Below are positions 5,587 through 11,693 of a stretch of DNA of 12,656 nt, in pieces. Position 1 is the stretch's first letter; every line of letters starts with the position of its first letter. This stretch comes from Clostridiales bacterium (GTDB taxonomy: Bacteria; Bacillota; Clostridia; Oscillospirales; Butyricicoccaceae). The notes beneath the pieces are model-generated. The model ran no database searches and was not told the origin of the DNA. It saw nothing but the letters and a program-made list of their open reading frames with translations. Location of the stretch: assembly GCA_026419635.1 (NCBI GenBank), contig JANZZB010000031.1:1-12656 (forward strand), in the 5' to 3' direction. A program made the translations under genes and the position numbers.

Positions 5587-7716
5587 TTATTCTTGTGGGG
5601 ATTTTTTAGCCGCGATCTCTTCCATTGCGTCTTTTCTTGAAAGATTAATTCGTCCTTTTTCGTCAATCTCGATGATTTTAACCCATGTCGTATCTCCTAC
5701 TTTAAGGACGTCTTCGACTTTGGCTACACGATGGTTTTCAAGCTTAGATATGTGTATCATTCCCTCTTTGCCCGGGGCAAATTCAACAAATGCTCCAAAA
5801 GTCATGATACGCGTTACTTTGCCTTCAAAAATATCCCCGATTTTAGGATCTTTCGTAATGGCTTCGATAATCTTTCTTGCTCGTTCCCCGTCTTCCTGAT
5901 TAATCGCCGCGATGCAAACAGAACCATCGTCTTCAATATCAATCTTTGTATTGGTATCTGCTGTAATTTTCTGAATAACCGAACCGCCTTTTCCGATAAC
6001 CTCGCGGATTTTGTCCGGATCTATCATAATGCGGATCATCTTCGGCGCATATGCTGAAAGCTCCGCGCGTGGCGCAGGAATACATTTAAGCATAACATCA
6101 TCTAAAATCTGATACCGTGCCACTCTGGTTCTTTCAAAAGCATCTTTAATGATTTCCGGAGTAAGCCCGTCAATCTTAATATCTACCTGAATTGCAGTAA
6201 TTCCTTTTTTCGTTCCGGCAACTTTGAAGTCCATATCTCCGAAGAAATCTTCTAATCCCTGAATGTCGGTAAAGGTAATATAGCGATCTCCTTCCGTAAC
6301 AAGGCCGCAGGAAATACCGGCAACCGGTGCTTTAATGGGTACACCTGCATCCATCAGAGCAAGGGTAGATCCACAAACAGATCCCTGGGATGTAGAGCCG
6401 TTAGATGAAAGGACCTCCGAAACCAAACGTAAAGAATACGGAAATTCTTCGACAGAAGGAATAACCGGCTCTAATGCACGTTCTGCTAAAGCGCCATGTC
6501 CGATCTCACGTCTTCCAGGGCTTCTTGTAGGTCTCGCCTCTCCGACTGAATAAGACGGAAAATTGTAGTGGTGCATATAACGCTTATTTTCTTCTTCGTA
6601 TATTGTATCAAGTTCTTGAGAATCACGCATTGTTCCAAGTGTTACAACGGTCAAAACCTGCGTTTGACCCCTTGTAAAAATGCCGCTTCCGTGTGTTCTG
6701 GGCAAAACACCTACTTCGGATCCTAAAGGTCTTACATCGTCAAGCGAACGTCCGTCTACACGTTTTCCCTCGTCGAGTAACCAACGGCGCACAACGTATT
6801 TTTGAAGTTTATAGAGACATTCTCCAAAAGCCTTAGATGAATCGGGGTATTTTTCTGCAAAATGTTCCGTAATATCTGCTGAAAGCACTTCAAGTCTTTC
6901 ATCACGAATCTTTTTATCGTCGGTGTCGAGGCACTCCTTCATGTGGTCAAGCGCGTAGGCTTTAATATCTTCGTATATCTCCTGACTGACTTCTGAAGAC
7001 TGGTAAGAAGACTTAGCAAGACCGATTTCATTTTTTATAGTTTCAATAAAAGCAGCAAGCTTTTTAATCTCTTCGTGAGCGGCTAGAATGCCTCCCAGCA
7101 TTACATCTTCTGGGATCTGATCCGCCCCAGCTTCAATCATTGCAATTTTGTCCTTTGTGCCTGCAACGGTAACATGCATCTGACTTTTTTCACGTTCTGC
7201 GGAAGTCGGGTTAATGACGTACTTTCCATCAACATATCCTACCACAACTCCTGCAATCGGACCTCCCCACGGGATATCAGAAATGGATAATGCAACTGAC
7301 GCACCAATCATTGCAACGATTTCAGGCAAATTGTCATTTTCAATAGACATAACAGTCGCAGCTATGGCAACATCATTTCTCATATCCTTCGGGAAAAGCG
7401 GCCTGATCGGACGATCAATTAAGCGCGATGCAAGAATTGCCTTTTCAGAAGGCCTGCCTTCGCGGCGCATAAAACTGCCAGGAATTCTTCCAACAGAATA
7501 AAGTCTTTCTTCAAAATCAACGGAAAGCGGGAAAAAGTCAATGCCTTCGCGCGGAGACTTGGACGCAGTCGCCGTAACAAGAACAACCGTGTCGCCATAG
7601 CGAACCAAACAAGACCCGTTAGCAAGTCCCGCCATTTTCCCTGTTTCAACGACAAGTGTTCTTCCGGCTAGTGTTGTTGTATACTTTTTTTCATTGGGAA
7701 ATTCGATTAACTTCAT
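5587..7716 (-). CDS. pnp: Polyribonucleotide nucleotidyltransferase (PNPase)
   Basis: A 709-residue phosphorolytic 3'-5' exoribonuclease, a trimer involved in mRNA turnover. Domains in order: first RNase PH fold (about 10-140, with GDTVVLVTATAS 41-52 and SFMRREGRPSEK 81-92), helical linker (about 240-310), second, catalytic RNase PH fold (about 320-545, with RTHGSGIFTRGQTQ 340-353, SNGSTSQGSVCGS 438-450 and catalytic acidic GDMD 493-496), a KH domain with IGKGG (574-578), and an S1 domain (about 625-695). All are intact. The start is ATG 7714-7716, which has GAGGTGG about 10 bases upstream; an ATG six codons earlier overlaps that site. It follows rpsO, the classic arrangement. The leader between them holds two hairpins that may control processing or expression. 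Confidence 0.98.
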   Translation of the reverse strand: MKLIEFPNEKKYTTTLAGRTLVVETGKMAGLANGSCLVRYGDTVVLVTATASKSPREGIDFFPLSVDFEERLYSVGRIPGSFMRREGRPSEKAILASRLIDRPIRPLFPKDMRNDVAIAATVMSIENDNLPEIVAMIGASVALSISDIPWGGPIAGVVVGYVDGKYVINPTSAEREKSQMHVTVAGTKDKIAMIEAGADQIPEDVMLGGILAAHEEIKKLAAFIETIKNEIGLAKSSYQSSEVSQEIYEDIKAYALDHMKECLDTDDKKIRDERLEVLSADITEHFAEKYPDSSKAFGECLYKLQKYVVRRWLLDEGKRVDGRSLDDVRPLGSEVGVLPRTHGSGIFTRGQTQVLTVVTLGTMRDSQELDTIYEEENKRYMHHYNFPSYSVGEARPTRSPGRREIGHGALAERALEPVIPSVEEFPYSLRLVSEVLSSNGSTSQGSVCGSTLALMDAGVPIKAPVAGISCGLVTEGDRYITFTDIQGLEDFFGDMDFKVAGTKKGITAIQVDIKIDGLTPEIIKDAFERTRVARYQILDDVMLKCIPAPRAELSAYAPKMIRIMIDPDKIREVIGKGGSVIQKITADTNTKIDIEDDGSVCIAAINQEDGERARKIIEAITKDPKIGDIFEGKVTRIMTFGAFVEFAPGKEGMIHISKLENHRVAKVEDVLKVGDTTWVKIIEIDEKGRINLSRKDAMEEIAAKKSPQE

Positions 7717-7761
7717 AAAATTTGTCCACCTCATTTATTATTTGCAGGCGGATACCATGCT

Positions 7762-7814
7762 TTTAGCATTTGAAGCCGCTTCCGATCATTTCGGGAACGA
7801 TTTCAACTGCTAAA
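7762..7814 (-). promoter_or_regulatory. Long imperfect hairpin in the pnp leader
   Basis: A 53-base inverted repeat pairs 7762-7768 with 7808-7814 (7 bp), then 7770-7774 with 7802-7806 (5 bp), then 7777-7785 with 7791-7799 (9 positions, one wobble, one mismatch) around a 5-base loop. It ends about 45 bases before the pnp start. In Escherichia coli the pnp leader forms a long hairpin that RNase III cuts and PNPase uses to repress itself. A similar role here is an inference from position and shape. Confidence 0.5.
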
Positions 7815-7858
7815 GAGGCATCCTCCATACAGGTACAAACAATGCATAATAGATAATG

Positions 7859-7879
7859 GGGGCGCGTTATACGCGCCCC
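7859..7879 (-). terminator. GC hairpin between rpsO and pnp
   Basis: A perfect 9-bp stem (7859-7867 with 7871-7879) with a 3-base loop, 13 bases after the rpsO stop. On - the following tail (CCATTATCTATT) is poor in T, so it should allow partial read-through into pnp and protect the rpsO 3' end. On + it is followed by seven T (7884-7890) and could stop antisense transcription. Confidence 0.6.
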
Positions 7880-7892
7880 TGTCTTTTTTTGT

Positions 7893-8159
7893 TTACTTAC
7901 GGATTCCGAGTTTCGCTATAAGGGCGCGATAACGTTCGACATCCTTCTTTTGTAAATAGTTCAAAAGTGAACGGCGCGTACCTACCATTTTCAAAAGTCC
8001 GCGTCTTGAGTGGTTGTCCTTCTTGTGAACTTTCAAATGTTCGGTCAATTCGTTGATTCGAGCCGTCAGAATCGCTACCTGAACTTCCGGTGACCCGGTA
8101 TCGTTTTCATGAACGCGATTTTGCTGAATGACTTCCGTCTTTTTTTCTTTTAGTATCAT
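7893..8159 (-). CDS. rpsO: 30S ribosomal protein S15
   Basis: An 88-residue primary-binding protein of the small subunit platform; it binds the 16S rRNA central domain. The sequence aligns along its whole length with bacterial S15: Thr21, Gly22, Gln27, Arg34, His41, Asp48 and Ser51, the known RNA-contacting set, are all present, in contexts DTGSPEVQV and KKDNHSRRGL. Length is normal (89 in most bacteria). The ATG at 8159 has GGAGGTG 7 bases upstream. It is first gene of an rpsO-pnp unit, driven by a good promoter at 8269-8297. Its leader is structured and contains a sequence complementary to the Shine-Dalgarno region, as expected if S15 controls its own translation. Confidence 0.98.
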   Translation of the reverse strand: MILKEKKTEVIQQNRVHENDTGSPEVQVAILTARINELTEHLKVHKKDNHSRRGLLKMVGTRRSLLNYLQKKDVERYRALIAKLGIRK

Positions 8160-8163
8160 GCTT

Positions 8164-8258
8164 TTTCACCTCCAATTATGATTCTCCCTGAAAGCCGGGT
8201 ATAAGGTGGGTGAAACTCCTATGCAGGACTTATCTCCCTATACTAAGCGATCGGGCTT
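8164..8258 (-). promoter_or_regulatory. Candidate S15 autoregulatory leader
   Basis: The - strand leader can form a closing stem AAGCC/GGCTT (8254-8258 with 8192-8196), an inner stem combining 8236-8238/8197-8199 and 8229-8233/8201-8205, and a TCCT/AGGA hairpin (8225-8228 with 8217-8220). An 11-base strand left unpaired in between contains TTTCACC (8209-8215), the exact complement of GGTGAAA at the Shine-Dalgarno site (8164-8170). A pseudoknot would therefore mask the rpsO start. S15 leaders with autoregulation are known in several phyla; whether this one belongs to a known class was not tested. Confidence 0.5.
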
Positions 8259-8268
8259 AAACGTTGAT

Positions 8269-8297
8269 ATTCTAACACAATCAACGCATTTTGTAAA
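8269..8297 (-). promoter_or_regulatory. rpsO promoter
   Basis: On the - strand TTTACA (8292-8297) and TAGAAT (8269-8274) are exactly 17 bases apart, each 5 of 6 to consensus. A perfect 7-bp inverted repeat, CGTTGAT/ATCAACG (8262-8268 and 8280-8286), flanks the -10 box and covers the expected transcription start, which suggests a repressor site or a hairpin at the RNA 5' end. Confidence 0.7.
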
Positions 8298-8371
8298 TGA
8301 AATTGTAGTTTAAACGAAACATTATTTCTCAATACGTTATTATTATAACCAGAATTAACGATTTACAAACC

Positions 8372-8394
8372 ATTTTGTGAAAATATCACAAAAT
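8372..8394. promoter_or_regulatory. Perfect inverted repeat, CRP/FNR- or Rex-like half sites
   Basis: ATTTTGTGA (8372-8380) and TCACAAAAT (8386-8394) form a perfect 9-bp inverted repeat around AAATA, about 75 bases upstream of the rpsO -35 box. TGTGA/TCACA are the half sites of CRP-family regulators and TTGTGA/TCACAA those of Rex, but both usually have a 6-base centre and this one has 5. There is no T tract, so it is not a terminator. Apart from it, 8298-8444 shows only AT-rich sequence. Confidence 0.4.
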
Positions 8395-8444
8395 CCGTCA
8401 ATTTTCGAGTACTTATTTTCTCGTACTTTTACTCTTGTTTGATA

Positions 8445-8627
8445 CTATGCGCAAGAATATAATATATTATGCAAATTGATGTTAGCTAACATTTCTCTTA
8501 TATTTCTTATTCCTTTTTCTTTCATACCTGTTGCATAGGCTGCGCAAGAGCGCGGCCCGTTGCATTTTAAATGAATACAATATAGCTCATTATAGGTTAA
8601 TTTTGTTTTATTGTTATTTTGAAACAC
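8445..8627 (-). CDS. Possible small cysteine-containing protein, unknown
   Basis: A 60-codon open frame starting at GTG 8627 and ending with TAG. Its middle, around LKCNGPRSCAAYATG and MKEKGIRNIREMLANI, has a protein-like make-up and is richer in GC than the AT-rich sequence around it; four cysteines are present. I see no ribosome binding site before the GTG, and a promoter and palindrome for the + strand occupy its 5' end. I do not recognise a family. It could be a real small gene, a decayed fragment, or chance. Confidence 0.22.
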   Translation of the reverse strand: MFQNNNKTKLTYNELYCIHLKCNGPRSCAAYATGMKEKGIRNIREMLANINLHNILYSCA

Positions 8628-8639
8628 ATGTGTTATAAT
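8611..8639 (+). promoter_or_regulatory. queT-queF promoter
   Basis: TTGTTA (8611-8616) and a perfect TATAAT (8634-8639) are 17 bases apart, and TG at 8631-8632 makes an extended -10. Transcription would start near 8646, shortly before the riboswitch. The spacer contains a 12-bp perfect palindrome, AACACATGTGTT (8623-8634). Confidence 0.7.
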
Positions 8640-8659
8640 AAAAAATAATAAAAAATAAA

Positions 8660-8703
8660 AGACAGTTCGAAATCCATCCTGTCTATAAACAAAACTAGGA
8701 CCA
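8660..8703 (+). promoter_or_regulatory. preQ1-I riboswitch aptamer
   Basis: The layout matches the small preQ1 class I aptamer: P1 AGACAG/CTGTCT (8660-8665 with 8679-8684), the conserved TTC after the 5' strand (8666-8668), a loop containing TCC (8673-8675), and an A-rich tail ATAAACAAAACTAGGA (8685-8700) whose GGA pairs back with the loop to form the pseudoknot. It precedes queT and queF, typical targets. The tail and the next bases, AGGACCA (8697-8703), can instead pair with TGGTACCT (8725-8732), the 5' arm of the terminator, leaving A8729 bulged. Ligand binding should free that arm and stop transcription. Confidence 0.9.
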
Positions 8704-8722
8704 GCTTATTTAAGGCTTTATG

Positions 8723-8748
8723 AATGGTACCTAAAGTACCATTTTTTT
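8723..8748 (+). terminator. Riboswitch-controlled terminator
   Basis: An 8-bp stem AATGGTAC/GTACCATT (8723-8730 with 8736-8743), loop CTAAA, with seven T at 8742-8748, 74 bases before the queT start. Its 5' arm is the competitor strand for the preQ1 aptamer tail, so it should form when preQ1 is abundant. Confidence 0.9.
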
Positions 8749-8816
8749 ATTGCTTAAAAAGGCTGTATTTGTGAAGTAGGATATGCTCTTTTATTTTTTA
8801 AGAAAGGAGTATATTT

Positions 8817-9320
8817 ATGCTTAATAAAAACAAATTAAATATTGGTATTCATCCAATATCAAGCGCGAAAAAAATTGCCGTTTCGGGTATCGTTATTGCA
8901 ATTTATATTGTACTCATGTATCTTACACAAAGCTTTGCATTTGGGCAATATCAAATAAGAATTGCGACCAGCATTTATGCATTGGCGGCAATTCACCCGT
9001 TTTTGATCCTGCCGATGGGAATAGCTAACCTTTTGAGCAATACAATAATGGGAGGTCTTGGTCCTCTTGATATGTTTGGTGGGTTCATAGCCGGTGTTTT
9101 GACATCGCTCGGTTGCTGGTTTCTTAAGAAAATACATGTTTACTTAGTCGCATTGCCTATTATATTGATTCCATCACTACTTGTACCTGTCTGGTTGTCA
9201 TATTTAATTGGTGTCCCTTACATTGCACTTGTTATAAGCATTGGGATCGGTCAAATACTTCCGGCAATTGCAGGAGTTATTATTATTAAGTATTTGGAAA
9301 AACCTTTGTCTAGTATATAA
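8817..9320 (+). CDS. queT: QueT family preQ0/preQ1 transporter (ECF S component)
   Basis: A 167-residue hydrophobic protein with about five or six membrane segments, beginning after a short basic N-terminus. Family marks are FAFGQYQIRIATS (40-52) near the first helix and the loop SNTIMGGLGPLDMFGG (74-89). QueT proteins are predicted substrate-binding units of energy-coupling factor importers for queuosine precursors; the ATPase and EcfT units must come from a shared module elsewhere. AAAGGAG lies 8 bases before the ATG. Control by a preQ1-I riboswitch and pairing with queF, 10 bases downstream, both support a 7-deazapurine cargo. No queC, queD or queE is in the window, which fits uptake rather than full synthesis here. 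Which precursor is carried is not settled by sequence. Confidence 0.93.
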   Translation: MLNKNKLNIGIHPISSAKKIAVSGIVIAIYIVLMYLTQSFAFGQYQIRIATSIYALAAIHPFLILPMGIANLLSNTIMGGLGPLDMFGGFIAGVLTSLGCWFLKKIHVYLVALPIILIPSLLVPVWLSYLIGVPYIALVISIGIGQILPAIAGVIIIKYLEKPLSSI

Positions 9321-9330
9321 GGAAGAAACC

Positions 9331-9825
9331 ATGACTTACAAAAATGAAAATACAAAAGGAATTACCCATTTAGGCAATAAAGATGACCGTTATATTTTTG
9401 ATTATAATCTTGACTTGCTTGAAAAATTTGAAAACAAGCATAAGGGCAATGACTATTTTGTAAAACTAAATTGCCCTGAGTTTACAAGTCTTTGCCCGAT
9501 CACAGGACAGCCTGATTTTGCAACAATAACTATTTCTTATGTTCCAGATGTCTATCTCGTAGAAAGCAAATCGCTAAAGCTCTACTTATTCAGCTTCCGA
9601 AATCACGGTGATTTTCATGAGGATTGTGTAAATATAATTATGAAAGATCTGATATCCTTAATGGAGCCGAAGTATATAGAAGTGTGGGGGAAATTTCTCC
9701 CAAGGGGCGGCATTTCCATAGACCCGTATTGTAACTACGGGAAACCAGGAACGGACTGGTTGGAAACCGCAAAAAAAAGAATGCAAATGCATGATTTATC
9801 TCCCGAAAAAATAGATAACAGATAA
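9331..9825 (+). CDS. queF: NADPH-dependent 7-cyano-7-deazaguanine (preQ0) reductase
   Basis: A 164-residue cytosolic enzyme that reduces the nitrile of preQ0 to the amine preQ1 with two NADPH, in the queuosine tRNA-modification pathway. It is the short type I form, like Bacillus subtilis QueF (165 residues). Catalytic Cys55 and Asp62 sit in SLCPITGQPDF. The QueF motif is ESKSLK (78-83), and Glu97 follows in FRNHGDFHED; all carry the same numbers as in the Bacillus enzyme. The ATG at 9331 follows AAGGAAG; a frame open from further upstream overlaps queT and is not used. Its position after queT suggests that imported preQ0 is its substrate. The product, preQ1, is the ligand of the upstream riboswitch, closing a feedback loop. 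Confidence 0.97.
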   Translation: MTYKNENTKGITHLGNKDDRYIFDYNLDLLEKFENKHKGNDYFVKLNCPEFTSLCPITGQPDFATITISYVPDVYLVESKSLKLYLFSFRNHGDFHEDCVNIIMKDLISLMEPKYIEVWGKFLPRGGISIDPYCNYGKPGTDWLETAKKRMQMHDLSPEKIDNR

Positions 9826-9884
9826 CAAAACCCTTAGCCAAAAAATAGATACAGGTTAATTTACTATTATTTCTTAACACATAG

Positions 9885-9915
9885 AAAAAGGAGACTTTCT
9901 CAAGTCTCCTTTTTT
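9885..9915. terminator. Bidirectional terminator between queF and the hydrogenase operon
   Basis: A 12-bp stem (9885-9896 with 9903-9914) with a 6-base loop, T-rich on both strands, between the convergent queF and hydA genes. The 59 bases before it (9826-9884) show nothing I can name. Confidence 0.88.
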
Positions 9916-9927
9916 ATTTATTTTTTA

Positions 9928-11673
9928 TTAATATTTCGGGCGAGCTACATATTTTGTATGCAGCAATTCATGTGACTTATGGCTTCCCGGCTTGCCAAGA
10001 TAGGTATCGTATAGCTCTTTCACAACCGGGTTTTCATGGCTCTTGCGGAGTGTCATTGCTTCATCCTCAGAGTAAAGCGCTTTTGCACGTTCTGCACGAA
10101 CATCAGTGAAATTACGTACATTTCCGGATTGTATCGGCTGACCGCCGCCGTTTACACAACCACCCGGACATGCCATGATTTCAACAAATTCGTACTGCGC
10201 TTTTCCTTCTTTAATGCTATCAAGAAGAATTGCGGCATTTTTTGTTCCTGAAGCAACTGCCACACGAACTTTTGTGCCAGCGAGATCATAAGTCGCTTCT
10301 TTAATGCCTTTTGTTCCTCTGACATCTGTGAATTCTAATTTTTCAAGCGGCTTGCCGGTTACAATTTCTGCAACCGTACGGAGTGCCGCTTCCATTACGC
10401 CGCCTGTTGCACCAAAAATATGTGCAGCGCCGGATGCAACGCCAAACATGGGATCAAATGTCGCATCGGCAGGTAAACTGTTAAACATGATACCCGCTTT
10501 TTTGACCATTCTGGCAAATTCACGAGTTGTAATGGTAACGTCTACATCAGGCAAACCGTTAACGGAATTTTCATGATCACGTCTTATTTCAAATTTCTTT
10601 GCTGTGCAAGGCATTACTGTAACGACAAAGATGTCCTTCGGATCTATACCTTTCTTTTCGGCGTAATAGCTCTTCATCAAAGCACCGAACATCTGCTGCG
10701 GAGATTTACACGAAGAAAGATTCGGAAGGAATTCAGGATAATAGTGCTCGCAGTATTTGATCCAGCCCGGTGAACAGGACGTAATCAAGGGGAGTGCTCC
10801 GCCGCTGCTCAAGCGTTGAAGGAGTTCTGTGCCTTCCTCCATAATCGTTACGTCTGCAGCGGTATCTACGTCAAACACACCGTCAAAACCAAGTGCGCGA
10901 AGTGCAGCCGTCATTTTGCCTTCCACATTGGTACCGATCGGCAGATCAAATTCCTCGCCTATCTGTGCACGGACAGCAGGAGCTGTACCGACAACAACAT
11001 GCTTTTTAGGATCGGCAAGTGCAGCCCAAACTTTTTCTGTATCGTCCTTTTCACGAAGTGCTCCGGTAGGGCACACGGTGATGCATTGTCCGCAGCGAAT
11101 ACAAGCGACTTTCTCCAAAGGCAGATCAAATGCCGGAGCAATGTGGCTTTCATATCCACGTTCATTTGGACCTATAACAGAACAGCCCTGGTTTGATTTG
11201 CAGACCGCAACGCATCTGCGGCAAAGCACGCATTTTGAATTGTCACGGATTAAAGCTTCATTTACATCCACAATATTTTCAAGCTTAGCGCCCTCAGAGT
11301 ACTTATGTTCGTCACATTCATACTCTTTTGAAAGTTTTTGCAATTCACAATTTTGGCTTCTGATGCAAGAAAGACATTCTTTTCTGTGATTGGAAAGCAA
11401 CAATTCAAGCGTATTTTTACGTGCCTTCCTGATCTTCGGAGTATTGGTGAATACCTCCATGCCTTCTGCTACCGGATATATACATGCAGCACATGATGCT
11501 CTCGCACCCTTAACCTCTACAACGCAGAGGCGGCATGCGCCGATTGCATTGATATCTTTTAAATAACAAAGTGTCGGAATCTCAACATTGGCGAGACGTG
11601 CAGCCTCAAGAATCGTGGCGTCTTTAGGGGCCTCGACCTCGATTCCGTTAATTTTTAATTTTACCGTATCCAT
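9928..11673 (-). CDS. hydA: [FeFe] hydrogenase catalytic subunit, HydA/HndD type
   Basis: A 581-residue cytosolic enzyme that makes H2 or oxidises it. Clusters in order: [2Fe-2S] Cys36, 47, 50, 64; His-ligated [4Fe-4S] His96, Cys100, 103, 109; two ferredoxin clusters Cys148/151/154 with 201 and Cys191/194/197 with 158; then the H-cluster domain. H-cluster motifs are TSCSPGW (298-304), MPCTAKKFE (354-362) and MACPGGCVNGGGQP (500-513), followed by the C-terminal tail with SHE and LHTKYV. Proton-path residues Glu280, Glu283, Cys300 and Ser320 are kept. L1 has Ser301 where the model enzymes have a cluster-ligating Cys. ATG 11673 follows AAGGGAG. Only 20 bases separate it from the upstream HydB-type gene, so they are one operon. 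A maturation system (HydEFG) must lie elsewhere. Confidence 0.95.
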   Translation of the reverse strand: MDTVKLKINGIEVEAPKDATILEAARLANVEIPTLCYLKDINAIGACRLCVVEVKGARASCAACIYPVAEGMEVFTNTPKIRKARKNTLELLLSNHRKECLSCIRSQNCELQKLSKEYECDEHKYSEGAKLENIVDVNEALIRDNSKCVLCRRCVAVCKSNQGCSVIGPNERGYESHIAPAFDLPLEKVACIRCGQCITVCPTGALREKDDTEKVWAALADPKKHVVVGTAPAVRAQIGEEFDLPIGTNVEGKMTAALRALGFDGVFDVDTAADVTIMEEGTELLQRLSSGGALPLITSCSPGWIKYCEHYYPEFLPNLSSCKSPQQMFGALMKSYYAEKKGIDPKDIFVVTVMPCTAKKFEIRRDHENSVNGLPDVDVTITTREFARMVKKAGIMFNSLPADATFDPMFGVASGAAHIFGATGGVMEAALRTVAEIVTGKPLEKLEFTDVRGTKGIKEATYDLAGTKVRVAVASGTKNAAILLDSIKEGKAQYEFVEIMACPGGCVNGGGQPIQSGNVRNFTDVRAERAKALYSEDEAMTLRKSHENPVVKELYDTYLGKPGSHKSHELLHTKYVARPKY

Positions 11674-11693
11674 GTCTTGTTCTCCCTTCCGCC

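Noticed and set aside
5731..6057. 108-codon frame opposite pnp
   Set aside because: Antisense shadow of the KH/S1 region of pnp; no family likeness.
9241..9330. N-terminal extension of QueF overlapping queT
   Set aside because: QueF of normal length starts at 9331 behind AAGGAAG, and catalytic residue numbers then match the Bacillus enzyme.
10829..11389. 186-codon frame opposite hydA
   Set aside because: Antisense shadow of a strongly conserved hydrogenase gene; it has no recognisable domain and no ribosome binding site.
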